A stretch of DNA of 64,000 bases from Gnetum montanum. Its lineage: Eukaryota > Streptophyta > Gnetopsida > Gnetales > Gnetaceae. The stretch is from assembly GCA_015680685.1 (NCBI GenBank), contig MNCI01001867.1, positions 53,438 through 117,437 of the forward strand, read 5' to 3'. Shown here piece after piece: positions 44,801-56,233 of this stretch. How positions within the stretch are numbered: the first letter of the stretch is position 1; each line of letters begins with the position of its first letter. Both the position numbers and the translations under genes were made by a program. Under the pieces are notes generated by a model. The model ran no database searches, had not been told where the DNA came from, and worked only from the letters and a program-made list of their open reading frames with translations.

Positions 44801-47800
44801 AAATTTCACATGCTTTTCTGGTTGAGCAACGTAAATCCTCAACTCGCAAAGGTCCTTTGTCTCCATGTTCCCTTTTTCCTGGCTTTTATATTTTTTTGGA
44901 CATCTTTCAACATTACTACTTGAAGCTAAGGTTTTTTAAACTTCCATTTTTAAAACTTTAAGATGACTTCAATGAAATGTCTTAAATACTATGCCCCTGT
45001 GCATTTTACAAACATAATGGCATGTTATGTAATGTTTCAAATTGAAGCCATGAACCTACATGTTGGTTTGGCAGAGCTGTGTATGGTGGAGTTGTTTAAA
45101 ACCTTATCATAGGGCCAATATGTTCATCCTTTATGTCAGGGACATTCTTGTAATGTAATATGTTATTAGCCTAGATTCTCAACAGTGTATCGTTATGGTA
45201 ACTTAAAATCAGTTAATGGATGTGCACAGCATTACACTTATGTTTTGACTAACTGTATAAGGGAAGGTGACCTGTTTGCTTGATGATGAAGGAATAGAAT
45301 TTAAGATTATGAGATGTTTCATCTAAACATGATTGCTGTTTTAGGGGTATAATTTGGATCTCTTTATAGATTTCACTAGACATGTTAACACCCATTGTTT
45401 TCTTGAATGAACTTGATTACCCGAGTGTATTTCATTTATTTTTGTCGTAGAAAAGATAAGTATCTTTATAATTGTAGACCAAAAAACTGCCATGATGGTG
45501 AATCCCATATCTTAACTTGCCTCTAATTTGTGTGATACAGATTCTATAAAAAATTTAAAACTTTCCCAAAAATTTCTAAGTGCCTTAGTTATTTGATCAT
45601 AGAGGCAGTTGAAATGGTATAAGGCAGAGAAACATATACAAACTCAATTAGAACGAACCATAATACTGACCATTTAATCAAATGGTGGGATATGCACAAC
45701 ATACCTTCAAACACTGACTTTGGATCATTGCTACCTGAAATATGTCTATCTTCCACATGATGGGATAGATATTTCTGATATGGTCTTCCTCCATGCCTTT
45801 ATAGCCATAGTCATTATTACACACCTGAAGGAAAGAACAACAGGTATCAGGTATGTAGTTGCTATATGTATATGTGTAAGCTTAGGTAAAATAGTTGCAC
45901 ATAAAGTAGCCACAATATTTCATGTTGAGTTCATAATTTCCTTCATTTATGTTCAAATAGAATTGGTCTACTTTTATTCTTCCACGAATTTAGGTACACC
46001 ATTTAACTCTTGACTGCTACATCTAGTCTTTCTGGAAGATTAATTGGTCAATAAATGCTTCTCATTGTTGTTTTGCAGTATATGAAATGTGAAGCTGATG
46101 CAAAACCCTCACAACTTGCTTATTTCCTTTCTAAATGCAAGTCAAAAAAGATCATACTGTAAGTTTCTTCAAACAATTTTGTCTGTGTAGTTAATTTTTA
46201 GTAAAATGCTATTTGGTCATGAGCATTGTTTGTCCACTTTCCAGGTATTTCATGACATGTGCCTGTGTTGATTATTGGTCTGTTGTTCTTTCACAACTCA
46301 AAATTCTCAAAGGACATTCAATGATAGCACTTCATGGAAGGATGAAGCAGGTCTGTTGGCTGAGTTATAACTTTTAACATTGTTACTTCTTTCCTTACAC
46401 ATTGCTAACAAGTGGCCATGAATGAATTCCTGATGACTTCAGCTTATATTCAAAAGTGCTCATTCGGATCAATAGCTTCTTAGTTATCACAAGAAAATTT
46501 CTGTTTTGGTCAGTTAATGAACTTCAGAAGCTTGAATATTTCTGTTATACAACTTAATAAAACTATTTATTAAAGTTATGATTTTGTTAATTTGATTGAT
46601 ATATTAAGATGATGTTATCTATCTACAGTTGCATACAAAGCTTTTTAACACCAAAAAGTCAGCAGCAGATAATGCTAAGTCTTTTAGCTGGTACGATTCC
46701 ATTTGGTTGCATGGTGATGCTGATGAAAACATCTATAACCTTTTATAAGAATTTTTGATAAAACAGTCCAAAATTTGAAAAATTCAAGGAATATTAAGAG
46801 ACATGGTGGGCTTTTGTGTGAAGTGTCGATTTCTGCATGACTGAAAATAACTATTTTGAATAATGCTTGCATATTTAGCCTTAATGACAGCTTCGGAAGA
46901 TTCATGAGCTATATAAATGAAATTTGATAGCATGACTTGTAAATAAATCAATATGGATTGCTATAAACATGTTGTTCTGCAGTTAACTTTACATGGTGTT
47001 GTAATTCTACATTTCAGTTAAAGAGTTCATCTTCTTTACCCTCAGCTATCTTTGTTGTCTGGCAGTCACAAAGAGAGAAAGCTTTGCAGTCGTTTACCAA
47101 ACTTTCTGAAGGAATACTTTTGTGCACTGATGTGGCTGCTCGAGGGCTTGATATCCCTGACGTGGATTGGATTATACAGGTATAAATACATTATGAAAAT
47201 GAGTAAGGCGCAGTACGATTTCTTAAAAATATGCTTCAAATGGAAATTGTTACAGTTGTCTTCTGGTTTAATACATTAAACTGAAATATTAGCAATGTAC
47301 TGCCTTTTTGGTAGAAAGGATGGCATTAATTTGCATTGTTTATGGATTCAAAATGTTTGAGTTTAGTAGGATAATAATGAACTTTACTACCTCTATCATC
47401 ATCTTTGGAGTTTTGACTTTGCAGTATGACCCCCCACAAGATCCTAATGTATTCGTACATAGAGTTGGACGGACAGCTCGGATGGGAAGGTCTGGCAATG
47501 CACTTGTGTTTCTGCTGCCAAAGGTTGTTTTTCAGCTAAGGAACTTGAACATGTCTTGCATAACGGGAATTTTTTGTTGGTCTAATAAAATGGTTTGAAA
47601 TTACAGGAGGATGCATATGTGGAGTTTTTACGTTTACGAAGGATACCTATGCAAGAAAAACTGTGTTTGCAAGAAGCTACTGATATTATTCCAGAGGTTT
47701 GATACATAATAACCCCTAATTAATTTGCCCTAATTGCTATGCACTGTAATTTACTTTAATGCTTTGAGTGATGTATTAGTTAGCATAGTGTGAAATGGAT

Positions 47801-50800
47801 TTCAACTTGCAGTATCTTGCCAGTCACCCATAGAAGAGCACCAATTAGTAATTACAGAAGTCTCGTAAGACTTTTCTGTTAGAGGAAATTTAACTGGTTA
47901 TTTTTTCCCTTTTAGTGGGGAATGTTTTTCTTCCTGCATCATGAAATCCCATACTCGCGATCTCTTAATAGTCACTTTGGATGGCGACCTAAATGGACTT
48001 ACTTACACCAAAATGTAAGTAAATTTATGTAACAAATACGTACCTTGTCAGTTTTTTTCCATGGTGGGATTCGCTAGGTGCTCCAAATACAGTGCAAATT
48101 CCCGTTGCGTTGTTTACTTGTTTTTATTGGTACAGCCTTTGCTTTCGAACCCAAACAATTGCTAAGGTATGGGATGTCGCCTAATTTCAGAGTTCAATCT
48201 CTCAACCAATTCCATTGAGACAGGATTGTCCATAGAGTTGACTCTCTGATACTTGATAAAATTTAAATAAGCCACTGTATGAGTTCAATGTGTTTATGTT
48301 GATAACTGTGGTAGGTGATAATAAATAAATATGGGAAAAATACAGAGGAATCAGATTCAGGAGGGAAATTTAATACAAGAGATCAAGAGGAGTTTTTTTA
48401 AAAAATATTTAACAGAAAAGATAACTGTTACATACTTGGAAAACGTAACTGTTACAGCTTTGGCGGGAAAATTTTGCACATCAAGCATAAGCGGGATTGT
48501 TTTTTCAAATATTCTTGAGCAGGAAAATTTTTCACATTAACAAGCATTAGTGGGAGTTTGAAGCGACGATTATGTGGCAGTTGAGTTTTGGAAAGAAAAA
48601 ATTTTCACTTTTTAAACGGGTAGCTTGTTATCATCCACTGGGAAAAAATTTCACCAACAATAGCAGCTACGAGAGGGTTGACTGTGCTTCTGCTGTTTTT
48701 AATTTTTTTGGAACATGTAAAATGAAAATCTTATTGATTTAAAAAATAAGATTTGTATTCAGCAAGGCATAACTTGGTTAAAGCATGTGGCTTCTGATTG
48801 CATGTAACAGGTTCGATTCCAAGGGGCATACTGAGATACATGCCAATGTAGGCATGGTAAAAGATATGTGTAGACAGTTGGCTATAGAAAATCATTATCA
48901 AACCATTTGCCTACCTTAACAGTTAGCCCACCGTGATGATGTTGAAAAATAAAATTTGAATTACAACCAAAATTATCTTAAGATGTTAGGAGATCAACCA
49001 TGGCCAGTGTTCCATTACATAAGCTTTGAAAAACAATGAAAGCCATAATACATGAACTAAAATATCATCCCAAGGGATCAATCCGATTCTAAATCCTAAT
49101 CTTGGAAATACAAAGTTCAATCTTGCAAGGTTTAAAAACCAGCCAGTCAGATCACATGTCATATTTTATATTATCTTTTTTGACTATTTACAACTAACCA
49201 CTAATACTCTACCTAGATTGCTTTTTATCACTTTAAAAGCTTGGTATTTTCATTCCTTCCAAAGTTCAAAGTTCATATGTGCTAGCAATGCACTCCAAGT
49301 TTTATTAGTATGCCTTCTTACACCAACCAATGTCCAGCTGCTGCTAGATCTTTTAAAGATTCAGCATCATGATATGCTGATTTTTGGTTTCCCACTCTTT
49401 ATTCCAAATATAAGCAACTGTGAGGCAATGCATAAAAATATGACTACCATCACAAGCATTCTAACACAAACAACATCTGTTAGTCATCATCCATCCTTTT
49501 TTCATTAAGTTATCTATTCTTAAAAGCTTTTCTTTTCTTGAAACACATGAGCTTTAGGAATGAGGCCTCGTTTCTTCCAATGAACAGCGTCCTTTTCTAT
49601 TTGACAAATGCATAAAGTAGTGGCATATGCTGTTTGTAATTGATTTGTAAAGTTCTTTTTTAGCATTTATAGTTTTTCCTGATCTATCTGTCATGATGGA
49701 TTTCACTTTTATGCTCAGCCCTACATCATCATCATTATGGTGCCTTTGTCCCATTTACATGGGTTGACTTGTTTAGGTAAGCAAAGGATCACAGTTCACT
49801 AACTGTTAAGGTAGGGGCAAAGGATTTGACCATGATTTTTATTGCAGGCTGTCTACCTGATGCCATATTTTGAAGGAAGTTTTTTACTGCCCCCCTAGTT
49901 GGCTATTTGTCGTGGGATTGAGCCTACAACTTGAAAATCACAAGCTTTATGTTCTAACCAAGTGAGCCATCCATACATTTATTAAAAAAGAAAAAAAGAA
50001 AAATTTTAAACGTATTTATTTTTAGTAGTTTCATTTTTTATAGTGGTTTGTGCTTTTATTTTATGTTTCAAATTGTTTGTAAATGGATTTCTATTTTAGA
50101 CACATTTATAAGATGTGGCCTTCCTTGCAAGGCATATTATTTATAGCAAGCTACCTGAGATACCTGCACAATAGTCTTCTTTAAGTTTAGACTTTATGAA
50201 TGGGGATTATTATCGCGATATTGTATTTCTGCTGGTTCTTCCACCTTAGTTCGTAATTTTCAATTAGATACAACTGGTAATGTAAACTTGATCATTTATT
50301 CTTTGATGTTTATCAGATAATAAGCAAATGGGCACCCCTCATCCATGGTTTCTTCCCAATAATCCATCTTTTACTGAAACAAATTTCAGTAATTTACGAA
50401 CTAACTTTTTCGCAAAAACTCAAATGTAAAACCTCTTCAGTATTAAGTATTTTATTTTACCTGCCTTACCATGCCATTGCATTTAGGACTAAACAATGAA
50501 GACTCACAAAAGGGTCCTGAAGAGTTGCAAAACGTGATGCACCAGACAACCAGGGTAGGGGCATTTGGGGAGGAAACAAACTGTGGGGACGGGAATTGTC
50601 TATGAACTTGAGTGGCAAATGAAACTGAATTTGTTAAAATTCCTTTCCTGAATGAATTTGTATCATATGTGGTCTGGTTCACTGCATAAGTAACTTAGTA
50701 AAAAATGTCATGCATCTTAAAATCAGTAATGTTACAATTTTTTTTCATATCTGATAATATGTTGTAGATGCGAGCAGCTGCCAAGAAGGATCGAGATGTC

Positions 50801-51496
50801 ATGGAAAAGGGACTCAAAGCCTTTGTGTCATTTATTCGTGCTTATAAAGAGCACCACTGTTCTTATATTTTCAGGTATCTTGCTATTGCAAAGAACTGCA
50901 CATTACATGTAGCGTCGGTATTCTACATTTATACTGGAATTAATGGTACCTTTTAAAATTAAGCTGTGCAAGTTTTCAGGTGGAAGGAACTGGAGATTGG
51001 AAGATTGGCAATGGGGTGTGGCCTTCTGCGGCTGCCATCAATGCCTGAACTGAAGCGGCAGGCTCTATCTGCTGAAGGCTTTGTTCCTGTTGAAGGCATT
51101 GATGTGAGAGCCATAAAATACAAGTATGTTTAACATATTTCCTTATCCAATTGTCCCATCATTTACCAAAGGAATACTAATGATTCGAAGTTTTATATAT
51201 GCAGAGATAAATCCCGTGAGAAACAGCGACAGAAGAATCTGGCAAGGAAAGAAGCAGATGCTGCAGAAAGCAAAGCTTCAAACAAGAAACCAGCAGCCAA
51301 GATTGCAAACGAAGACGGATTTAAAAGGAAAAAGACAGCTAGACAACGGCGTGCTGCACAAAGCATTAGGGATGATGAAGAATTAACCAAGGAATATCGC
51401 TTATTGAAGAAGCTAAAGAAAGGTGTTATTACTGAGACTGAGTTTGATAGGGCCATGGGTACTGAAGACATTTCTGATGAGGATGTTCAGAAATGA
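41897..51496 (+). CDS. RH18: DEAD-box ATP-dependent RNA helicase, RH18/DDX55/Spb4 type (10 exons, 602 aa)
   Basis: Exons: 41,897-42,400; 42,589-42,861; 46,079-46,158; 46,245-46,350; 47,066-47,179; 47,425-47,523; 47,607-47,696; 50,768-50,874; 50,980-51,123; 51,205-51,496. All borders are GT-AG and join in frame to 603 codons. Motifs: Q motif near 34-43 (GFHYCTPVQ), AATGSGKT 60-67, PTREL 97-101, TPGR 148-151, DEAD 173-176, SAT 204-206, TDVAARGLD in exon 5, [11 protein letters not shown] 371-381. Residues about 423-500 form the DUF4217 tail typical of this subgroup ([25 protein letters not shown]). The Lys/Arg-rich C-terminus is probably nucleolar. Yeast Spb4 and human DDX55 act in 60S ribosome assembly, so the same role is likely. 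Length fits Arabidopsis RH18 (593 aa by memory). No disrupting mutation. Exon 4 has a weak donor (GTCTGT). Confidence 0.93.
42862..46078 (+). other. Intron 2 of the helicase gene (3.2 kb)
   Basis: AT-rich, with poly-T and poly-A stretches (42,910-43,200), and no recognisable gene on either strand. Its size against 80-250 bases for most others suggests old insertions, but I could not define an element. Short ORFs inside it are not supported. Confidence 0.6.
48764..48950 (+). mobile_element. tRNA-derived SINE-like insertion in intron 7
   Basis: CATAACTTGGTTAAAGCATGTGG (box A-like, 48,768-48,790) and GGTTCGATTCC at 48,810-48,820 (perfect box B) are spaced like a tRNA gene. The sequence between does not fold as a tRNA, and a unique tail follows. 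It resembles plant tRNA-derived SINE heads. The right end is not defined. Confidence 0.45.
49860..49985 (-). mobile_element. tRNA-derived SINE-like insertion in intron 7, reverse
   Basis: On the minus strand, GGCTCACTTGGTTAGAAC (box A-like, about 49,967-49,950) and GGCTCAATCCC (box B-like, 49,924-49,914) stand about 35 bases apart. The head differs from the 48,764 copy, so it may be a different subfamily. Ends not defined. Confidence 0.4.
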
Positions 51497-52048
51497 CTAG
51501 TCCAGCATTTTCATCTCTGCTATGTGCAAAAATATTCTTGGTTTCCGCAGATGGAAGAACAAGGTGGCTTTGTGCACAGGGAATTGTACCTTTGAATTGT
51601 AACGTAAGCTTTTTAACATTAATTGAGAAGGCCAAGGGCCTTCATTTCATGAATCTTACAAGCCATTTAATGGTTGTGAGCTTTATTACATGCAAAAGTT
51701 TACCGGTGTGGAGATTGAGAAATCTGAAATGTTTCACAGCACGAATTTTTGTTGTGAATGATCATTCTACACACCATGCGATGATGCTGTAATTTGTTGT
51801 TTTGAAGGCAAAACCTCTCAAATTATTCCTGGGTTGTCTGCCTAAAACCCCACAAGCAAATGAAAGGGATCGTGCCTTTCCATTTGGGAATGCATTTTTG
51901 CCATTTCATAAGAGTCCATAATTGTTGGAACTATATTTATTTTTGGCACTACATTTTAAGTACATCTTGGATATTCTCATGCATGGCAATTTTGGAAGCC
52001 GTTTCAAAGCATATGCTTTATGAGTGCCTGCTGATTGTTGTGCTCTAA
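51497..52048 (+). other. 3' untranslated and downstream region of the helicase gene
   Basis: Follows the TGA at 51,494-51,496. No canonical AATAAA close to the stop was noted. No separate gene is supported, although short frames exist. Confidence 0.4.
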
Positions 52049-52915
52049 ATGTTGATAAACCTTAAAATCTCATAGCCAGTTGCAACTAAACTGGTAGGCA
52101 TAAGAAATTGCTGCTTCTATGGTTGGAATATTTTACTTTTCATCATGGTGCTGGTGCTGATAATGAGGTGAAGACCTTTGACAAGTTTTTGGTTCCATTT
52201 TGATAGGCAATGTTAAATCAAAAAGCATTATAAGTTATAACTCCACTAATGTTGATAAATCCTTAAAATTTCATAGGGAGTTGCAAATAAACTGGCAGGC
52301 ATAAGAAACTGCTCTTTGGTTGGAATGTTATACTTTTTGTCATGGTGCTGATAATGAGGTGAAGAGATTTAACAAGTTTTTGGTTCCATACTGATAGGCA
52401 ATGTTAAATTATAAAGCTTTAATTAAGTTGTAACTTCACTAATGTCAATAAATCCTTAAAATCTCATGACAGGCTTAAGAAACTATTGCCTCTTTGGTTG
52501 GAATATTTTACTTTTTGTCATGGTGCTGATAATGAGGTGAAGGCCTTTGACAAGTTTTTGGTTCCATAGGCAATGTTTAATTATAAAGTTTTAATTAAGT
52601 TGTAACTCTACTAATGTTGATAAACCCTTAAAAAATTCTCATAGCAAGTTGCAAATAAACTGACAGGCCCTTTTTGGTTGGAATATTTTACTTTTCGTCA
52701 TGGTTGGAATATTTTACTTTTCATCATGGTTGGAATATTTTACTTTTCGTCATGGTTGGAATATTTTACTTTTCATCATGGTGCTGATAAACCCTTGGAA
52801 TATTTTACTTTTTGTCATGATTTTGCTAATGAGGTGAAAACCTTTGACAAGTTTTTGGTTCCATTCTGATAAGCAATGTTTAATTATAAAGTTTTAATTA
52901 AGTTGCAACTCCACT
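52049..52915 (+). repeat. ~170-200-bp tandem repeats downstream of the helicase gene
   Basis: Four units start with GTTGATAAA(C/T)CC at about 52,050, 52,251, 52,444 and 52,616. Each contains TTGGTTGGAATATTTTACTT, GTGCTGATAATGAGGTGAAG and TTTGACAAGTTTTTGGTTCC. The last unit is enlarged by a 26-bp sub-array. Confidence 0.85.
52676..52780 (+). repeat. 26-bp sub-array nested in the last unit
   Basis: TGGTTGGAATATTTTACTTT plus TC(G/A)TCA four times. GTCA and ATCA alternate, which suggests a 52-bp step duplicated once. It arose from a segment present once per larger unit. Confidence 0.9.
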
Positions 52916-53036
52916 ATGCCTAAGGTAATTTTGGTAAGCAACTTCTGAATTATGAAGTTCTAATTTGATTATAAATGTCTATAAAGATTATTCCGTTGCG
53001 GGGAGCCCGTTCAGATGTCTGGATCTCGCTTTGTAA

Positions 53037-53540
53037 TCAGATGGATCTTCTAACTCGAGTTATGAAAATGTGAACGGATCTTCTAACTTGGGTTACGAAA
53101 ATGTGAATGTGAAGCACAGAAAGTGTTCTCGTAAAACAACGGGAACTCCGGTTGTTTCCGAACATATTAAGCATTATTCTGGGAATCTTGACTTCATATC
53201 CAAGTAAACAATGGCAAATGCTTACGGAGGTAGATGCGTAACCCAGGGAAAGTTGCTTTTTGGAAGAACGTAAAATTCGATGGTTGTGAATATCAAGGAA
53301 AATATTGGGCATATATTTATGATTTACGGTGGTGAGTTTTAAGTTCACGTGGCAAGAGACGTAATTAAGCATTTCTGCATTGGATTCATTATTATCGTAA
53401 TCGGATGATGATGATAGATTTTGTTTGTATCCAAGTTTCAGCACAAAAGTTCAGAAAATCTCTCACGTTTTTGCATCTAGCATGTTTTCATCGCAATTGA
53501 CTGTTATAAAAGCTAGTTAGTTATCGTCGTAACAAAACTT
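53037..53540 (+). other. GC-richer segment with a short duplicated coding-like stretch
   Basis: From 53,037 a plus-strand frame of about 57 codons reads SDGSSNSSYENV then NGSSNLGYENVN, i.e. a 36-base unit present twice in frame, and ends at a TAA near 53,207. On the opposite strand there is a 135-codon open frame over the same bases (53,444-53,037). Neither is recognised. The segment is less AT-rich than its surroundings. Confidence 0.3.
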
Positions 53541-53541
53541 T

Positions 53542-53844
53542 TTGCCATCTTTAGGAATTAAAGGTACTGCGGATGAATGTTTTTGGAACCAACTGCAAAT
53601 GATTGTTTCGTCTCAATGCCGCAATGATGGGCAATTCGAAAAAGTTGCTTCTGGTTTGGTTAAAACGTTTTCACGCGGATTGAAGAGTTCGCAACAAAAG
53701 GAATATCGCGTAATCCGTAAAAACAGTAGTGATTTTCAGTTTTACCCCTTCGGACTAGAACAATTTATTAAAAAAAAGGATCCGGTATTGCAGAAATGGT
53801 ACAGTAATTATGGTTATGTAAGCATTTTGAAAAGTTGTCTTTAA
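53542..53844 (+). CDS. Unidentified 100-residue ORF (possible orphan exon)
   Basis: A 101-codon frame including stop, preceded by TTGCCATCTTTAG (acceptor-like, ending about 53,552) and followed inside its end by GGTTAT|GTAAGC (donor-like, about 53,820). The product is basic and Lys/Ser/Phe-rich with DECFWNQLQMIVSSQC and DPVLQKWYSNYGY. The amino-acid mix looks more protein-like than random AT-rich frames, and the DNA is less AT-rich than the repeats next to it. I do not recognise a family. It may be a leftover exon of a lost gene or chance. Confidence 0.3.
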   Translation: MPSLGIKGTADECFWNQLQMIVSSQCRNDGQFEKVASGLVKTFSRGLKSSQQKEYRVIRKNSSDFQFYPFGLEQFIKKKDPVLQKWYSNYGYVSILKSCL

Positions 53845-53926
53845 AGAAAATAAAAACTCTAAAACCATGCAGGATAAATACTAGTTTTGGACTCGTATAT
53901 TAAAAATGCATATATTTTTTCCATGG

Positions 53927-54430
53927 GTTAACTTTTTATTCGGTATTTAATTGAAATATTAATGTTTTTGTATGTGAAATCTAATTAATTAGGTAAGTTT
54001 TAATCATTAACTTTTAAATTTTAATATATCAAAACATGATAGTATTTTACTATATTATTGAAATGATTAAAAAGATATATATATACAATGTTAACTTTTT
54101 ATTCTAGATTTAATTGAAATATTAATATTTTTATATATGAAATCTAATTAATTAGGTAAATATTAATCATTAAAATTTTAATTTTAACATATCAAAACAT
54201 GATAGTATTTTACTATATTATTGAAATGATTAGACATATATATACAATGATGCTTATTTTTCTCATATGTTAACTTTTTATTCTAGTTTTAATTGAAATG
54301 TTAATGTTTTATATATGAAATCTAATTAATTTGGTGAGTGTTAATCATTAACTTTTTAATTTTAACATATTGAAACATGATAGTATTTTACTATATTGTT
54401 GAAATGATTAAAGACATATATATATATACA
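53927..54430 (+). repeat. ~163-179-bp AT-rich tandem repeat, three units
   Basis: Units start GTTAACTTTTTATTC at 53,927, 54,090 and 54,269. Each contains TGAAATCTAATTAATT-GGT and ATGATAGTATTTTACTATAT (a near-palindrome, AGTATTTTACT), and ends in a (TA)n run. Confidence 0.85.
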
Positions 54431-54777
54431 ATGTTGCTTAGAGTTGAATGAGTGAAATTTTATAATTATTGTAATAGTAGTTGTACAAATATAAACTTTG
54501 TGGGGGTGTTGAACCCGAAATAATTGAAACATTGGTACACCCCAAGATTTATAAAAGTTTATAATTGAGTGCTGCTTAGTAGAATTGAATTAGTAATGTG
54601 AAGTTACTAGGCTACCACAAGGCTAACACCTCTTTGTGTTTGTGCAAGTTAGTTTTTATAATGCAAACAATTGACCTTTTTCCAATACATGATGGGAATG
54701 AACCGTCTCTCCTGTGGATAAAAATGAGTTAGCTATTCCATTGTTTTTGTCTTATCCTTGCTAGGAGTTTGCTATGT

Positions 54778-54921
54778 TATCCTGAAATAGACTTTTTTTA
54801 TTGTATGGATTTTTATCCTGAAATAGACTTTTTTTATTGTATAGATTTTTATCCTGAAATAGACTTTTTTTATTGTATGGATTTTTCTCCTGAAATAGAC
54901 TATTTTATTGTGTGGATTTTA
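54778..54921 (+). repeat. 36-bp tandem repeat, four units
   Basis: TATCCTGAAATAGACTTTTT plus TTATTGTATGGATTTT, at 54,778, 54,814, 54,850 and about 54,886. The last unit has changes. Confidence 0.9.
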
Positions 54922-56233
54922 TAATCATAGGTGAATGATAATTTCATCTATAGTAGATCCGAACTTTATTAGTGAAGTAGAACTTAAGGAAATAGCAAAT
55001 AATTGTGATGTATGAGTTGTTAAGAGTTGTGATTTGAAATCATCTTGATAAAAAATCACATTACACCTAAAATTTGCAGATAGCACGAAAGACAAAGAAG
55101 ACCAGACAGACAGACACCACCAACCCCGTATAAATCAAAATTGACAAATTGTCCCACTCTATTATTTACGTGCAAAATATATTTTTCTGTACGTAAATAA
55201 TAAATATTGCATCCATTAGCAAGTATTCAGATGCATTGACAATGGTACTCTATGATATTCGAAAACCCAATCATCTTCACTGCTTGGAATCCTTAGGTAC
55301 GATCATGCTCCAATTTTCTATTGGTGCCTACGTGGACTTTAAATCAATCAGTACTGTAGGTAACCGGCACCTGCAGTATACAAATCAAAAAACAATTCCA
55401 GATCCATCACATGGGCCGACAACTGCTTGCAGGTGCTTTGGACTTATTTCCTATTTTTCCTGCAAATAATTATGTTTGATCGACTGGGTGCAGACCAAAC
55501 AGAGAAAGCATGGGAATGATGGGATCTTTTCAAAAATTGAATTCCACGGATCAAAACATGTGTTTTGGTAGTATCCGCCTAAAAAAAGATGAGAATGGAA
55601 AACCATGCCGGCGGGAGGGAAGGAAGGTAGAGAATTTTGATAATGCAGGAGCACTGGAGGTGATGTAACATTACGTTTGCTTGTAATGGATGGATGGAGT
55701 GAGTGGAGAGGACAGAGATGTGAAATTAAACTAAATGGAGGCCACCATTTGAGCTGCTGCTGCACAAGGCAGAACATGCTGAGCGGCCACGGACAAGAAA
55801 TGGGCAACATGGCCTGTTCACAGCGAAAGCGAGGCAGCGAAAGTTCCCAGAAAAAGAAATCATCCTTTTTTTGACTGGCGTGAAAATTTGGGGGAGAATA
55901 TATGAACCAGCGGAAACAAAGCAAGCAAAGCCCAGATGAAGATGATGATGAGGAGTGATTAGTGTGCTTGCTTAGCAGAATGGCATTGTCAGTGTGAGAC
56001 AGCGATAGAAACCGGGAAGAGAGAAAAGGAGTCTGAGAGAGAGAGAGAAAGTAAGGGAGTCATTCATCTTGAAGATTGGGATTTTGATTATTCTCTGCAT
56101 CAGGACAGCAGCCTTTGCTTTGTTTTGTTTTGTTCTTTTCTCCCCTTCGGAGTTTTGTGGGTTGTGTGTGTGGTGGTTTTAGTGTTTTTGGGTTGTTTGT
56201 AACTGAGAGGAAAGCAGGTGGAGGCTGTGAATA
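54922..56233 (+). promoter_or_regulatory. Upstream region and 5' UTR of the proline-rich protein gene
   Basis: No other gene is supported up to 55,900. A GA repeat (56,035-56,050) lies about 190 bases before the ATG, as is common in plant 5' leaders and core promoters, where GAGA-binding factors act. A long minus-strand frame (55,924-55,451) is present but lacks any domain. Transcription probably starts between 55,950 and 56,050; no clear TATA box. Confidence 0.4.

Larger units (their letters stand above)
47697..50767 (+). other. Intron 7 of the helicase gene (3.1 kb)
   Basis: AT-rich, no coding capacity. It holds two tRNA-like SINE remnants, near 48,764 (plus) and 49,985 (minus). The donor is GTTTGA (weak) and the acceptor TGTTGTAG. 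Confidence 0.6.

Noticed and set aside
48764-48840. Possible true tRNA gene
   Set aside because: A and B boxes are present but the acceptor stem and anticodon arm do not form; a SINE head fits better.
55451-55924. 157-residue minus-strand open frame before the proline-rich gene
   Set aside because: No domain, no codon or splice support, and it lies in the promoter/5' flank of gene 2.
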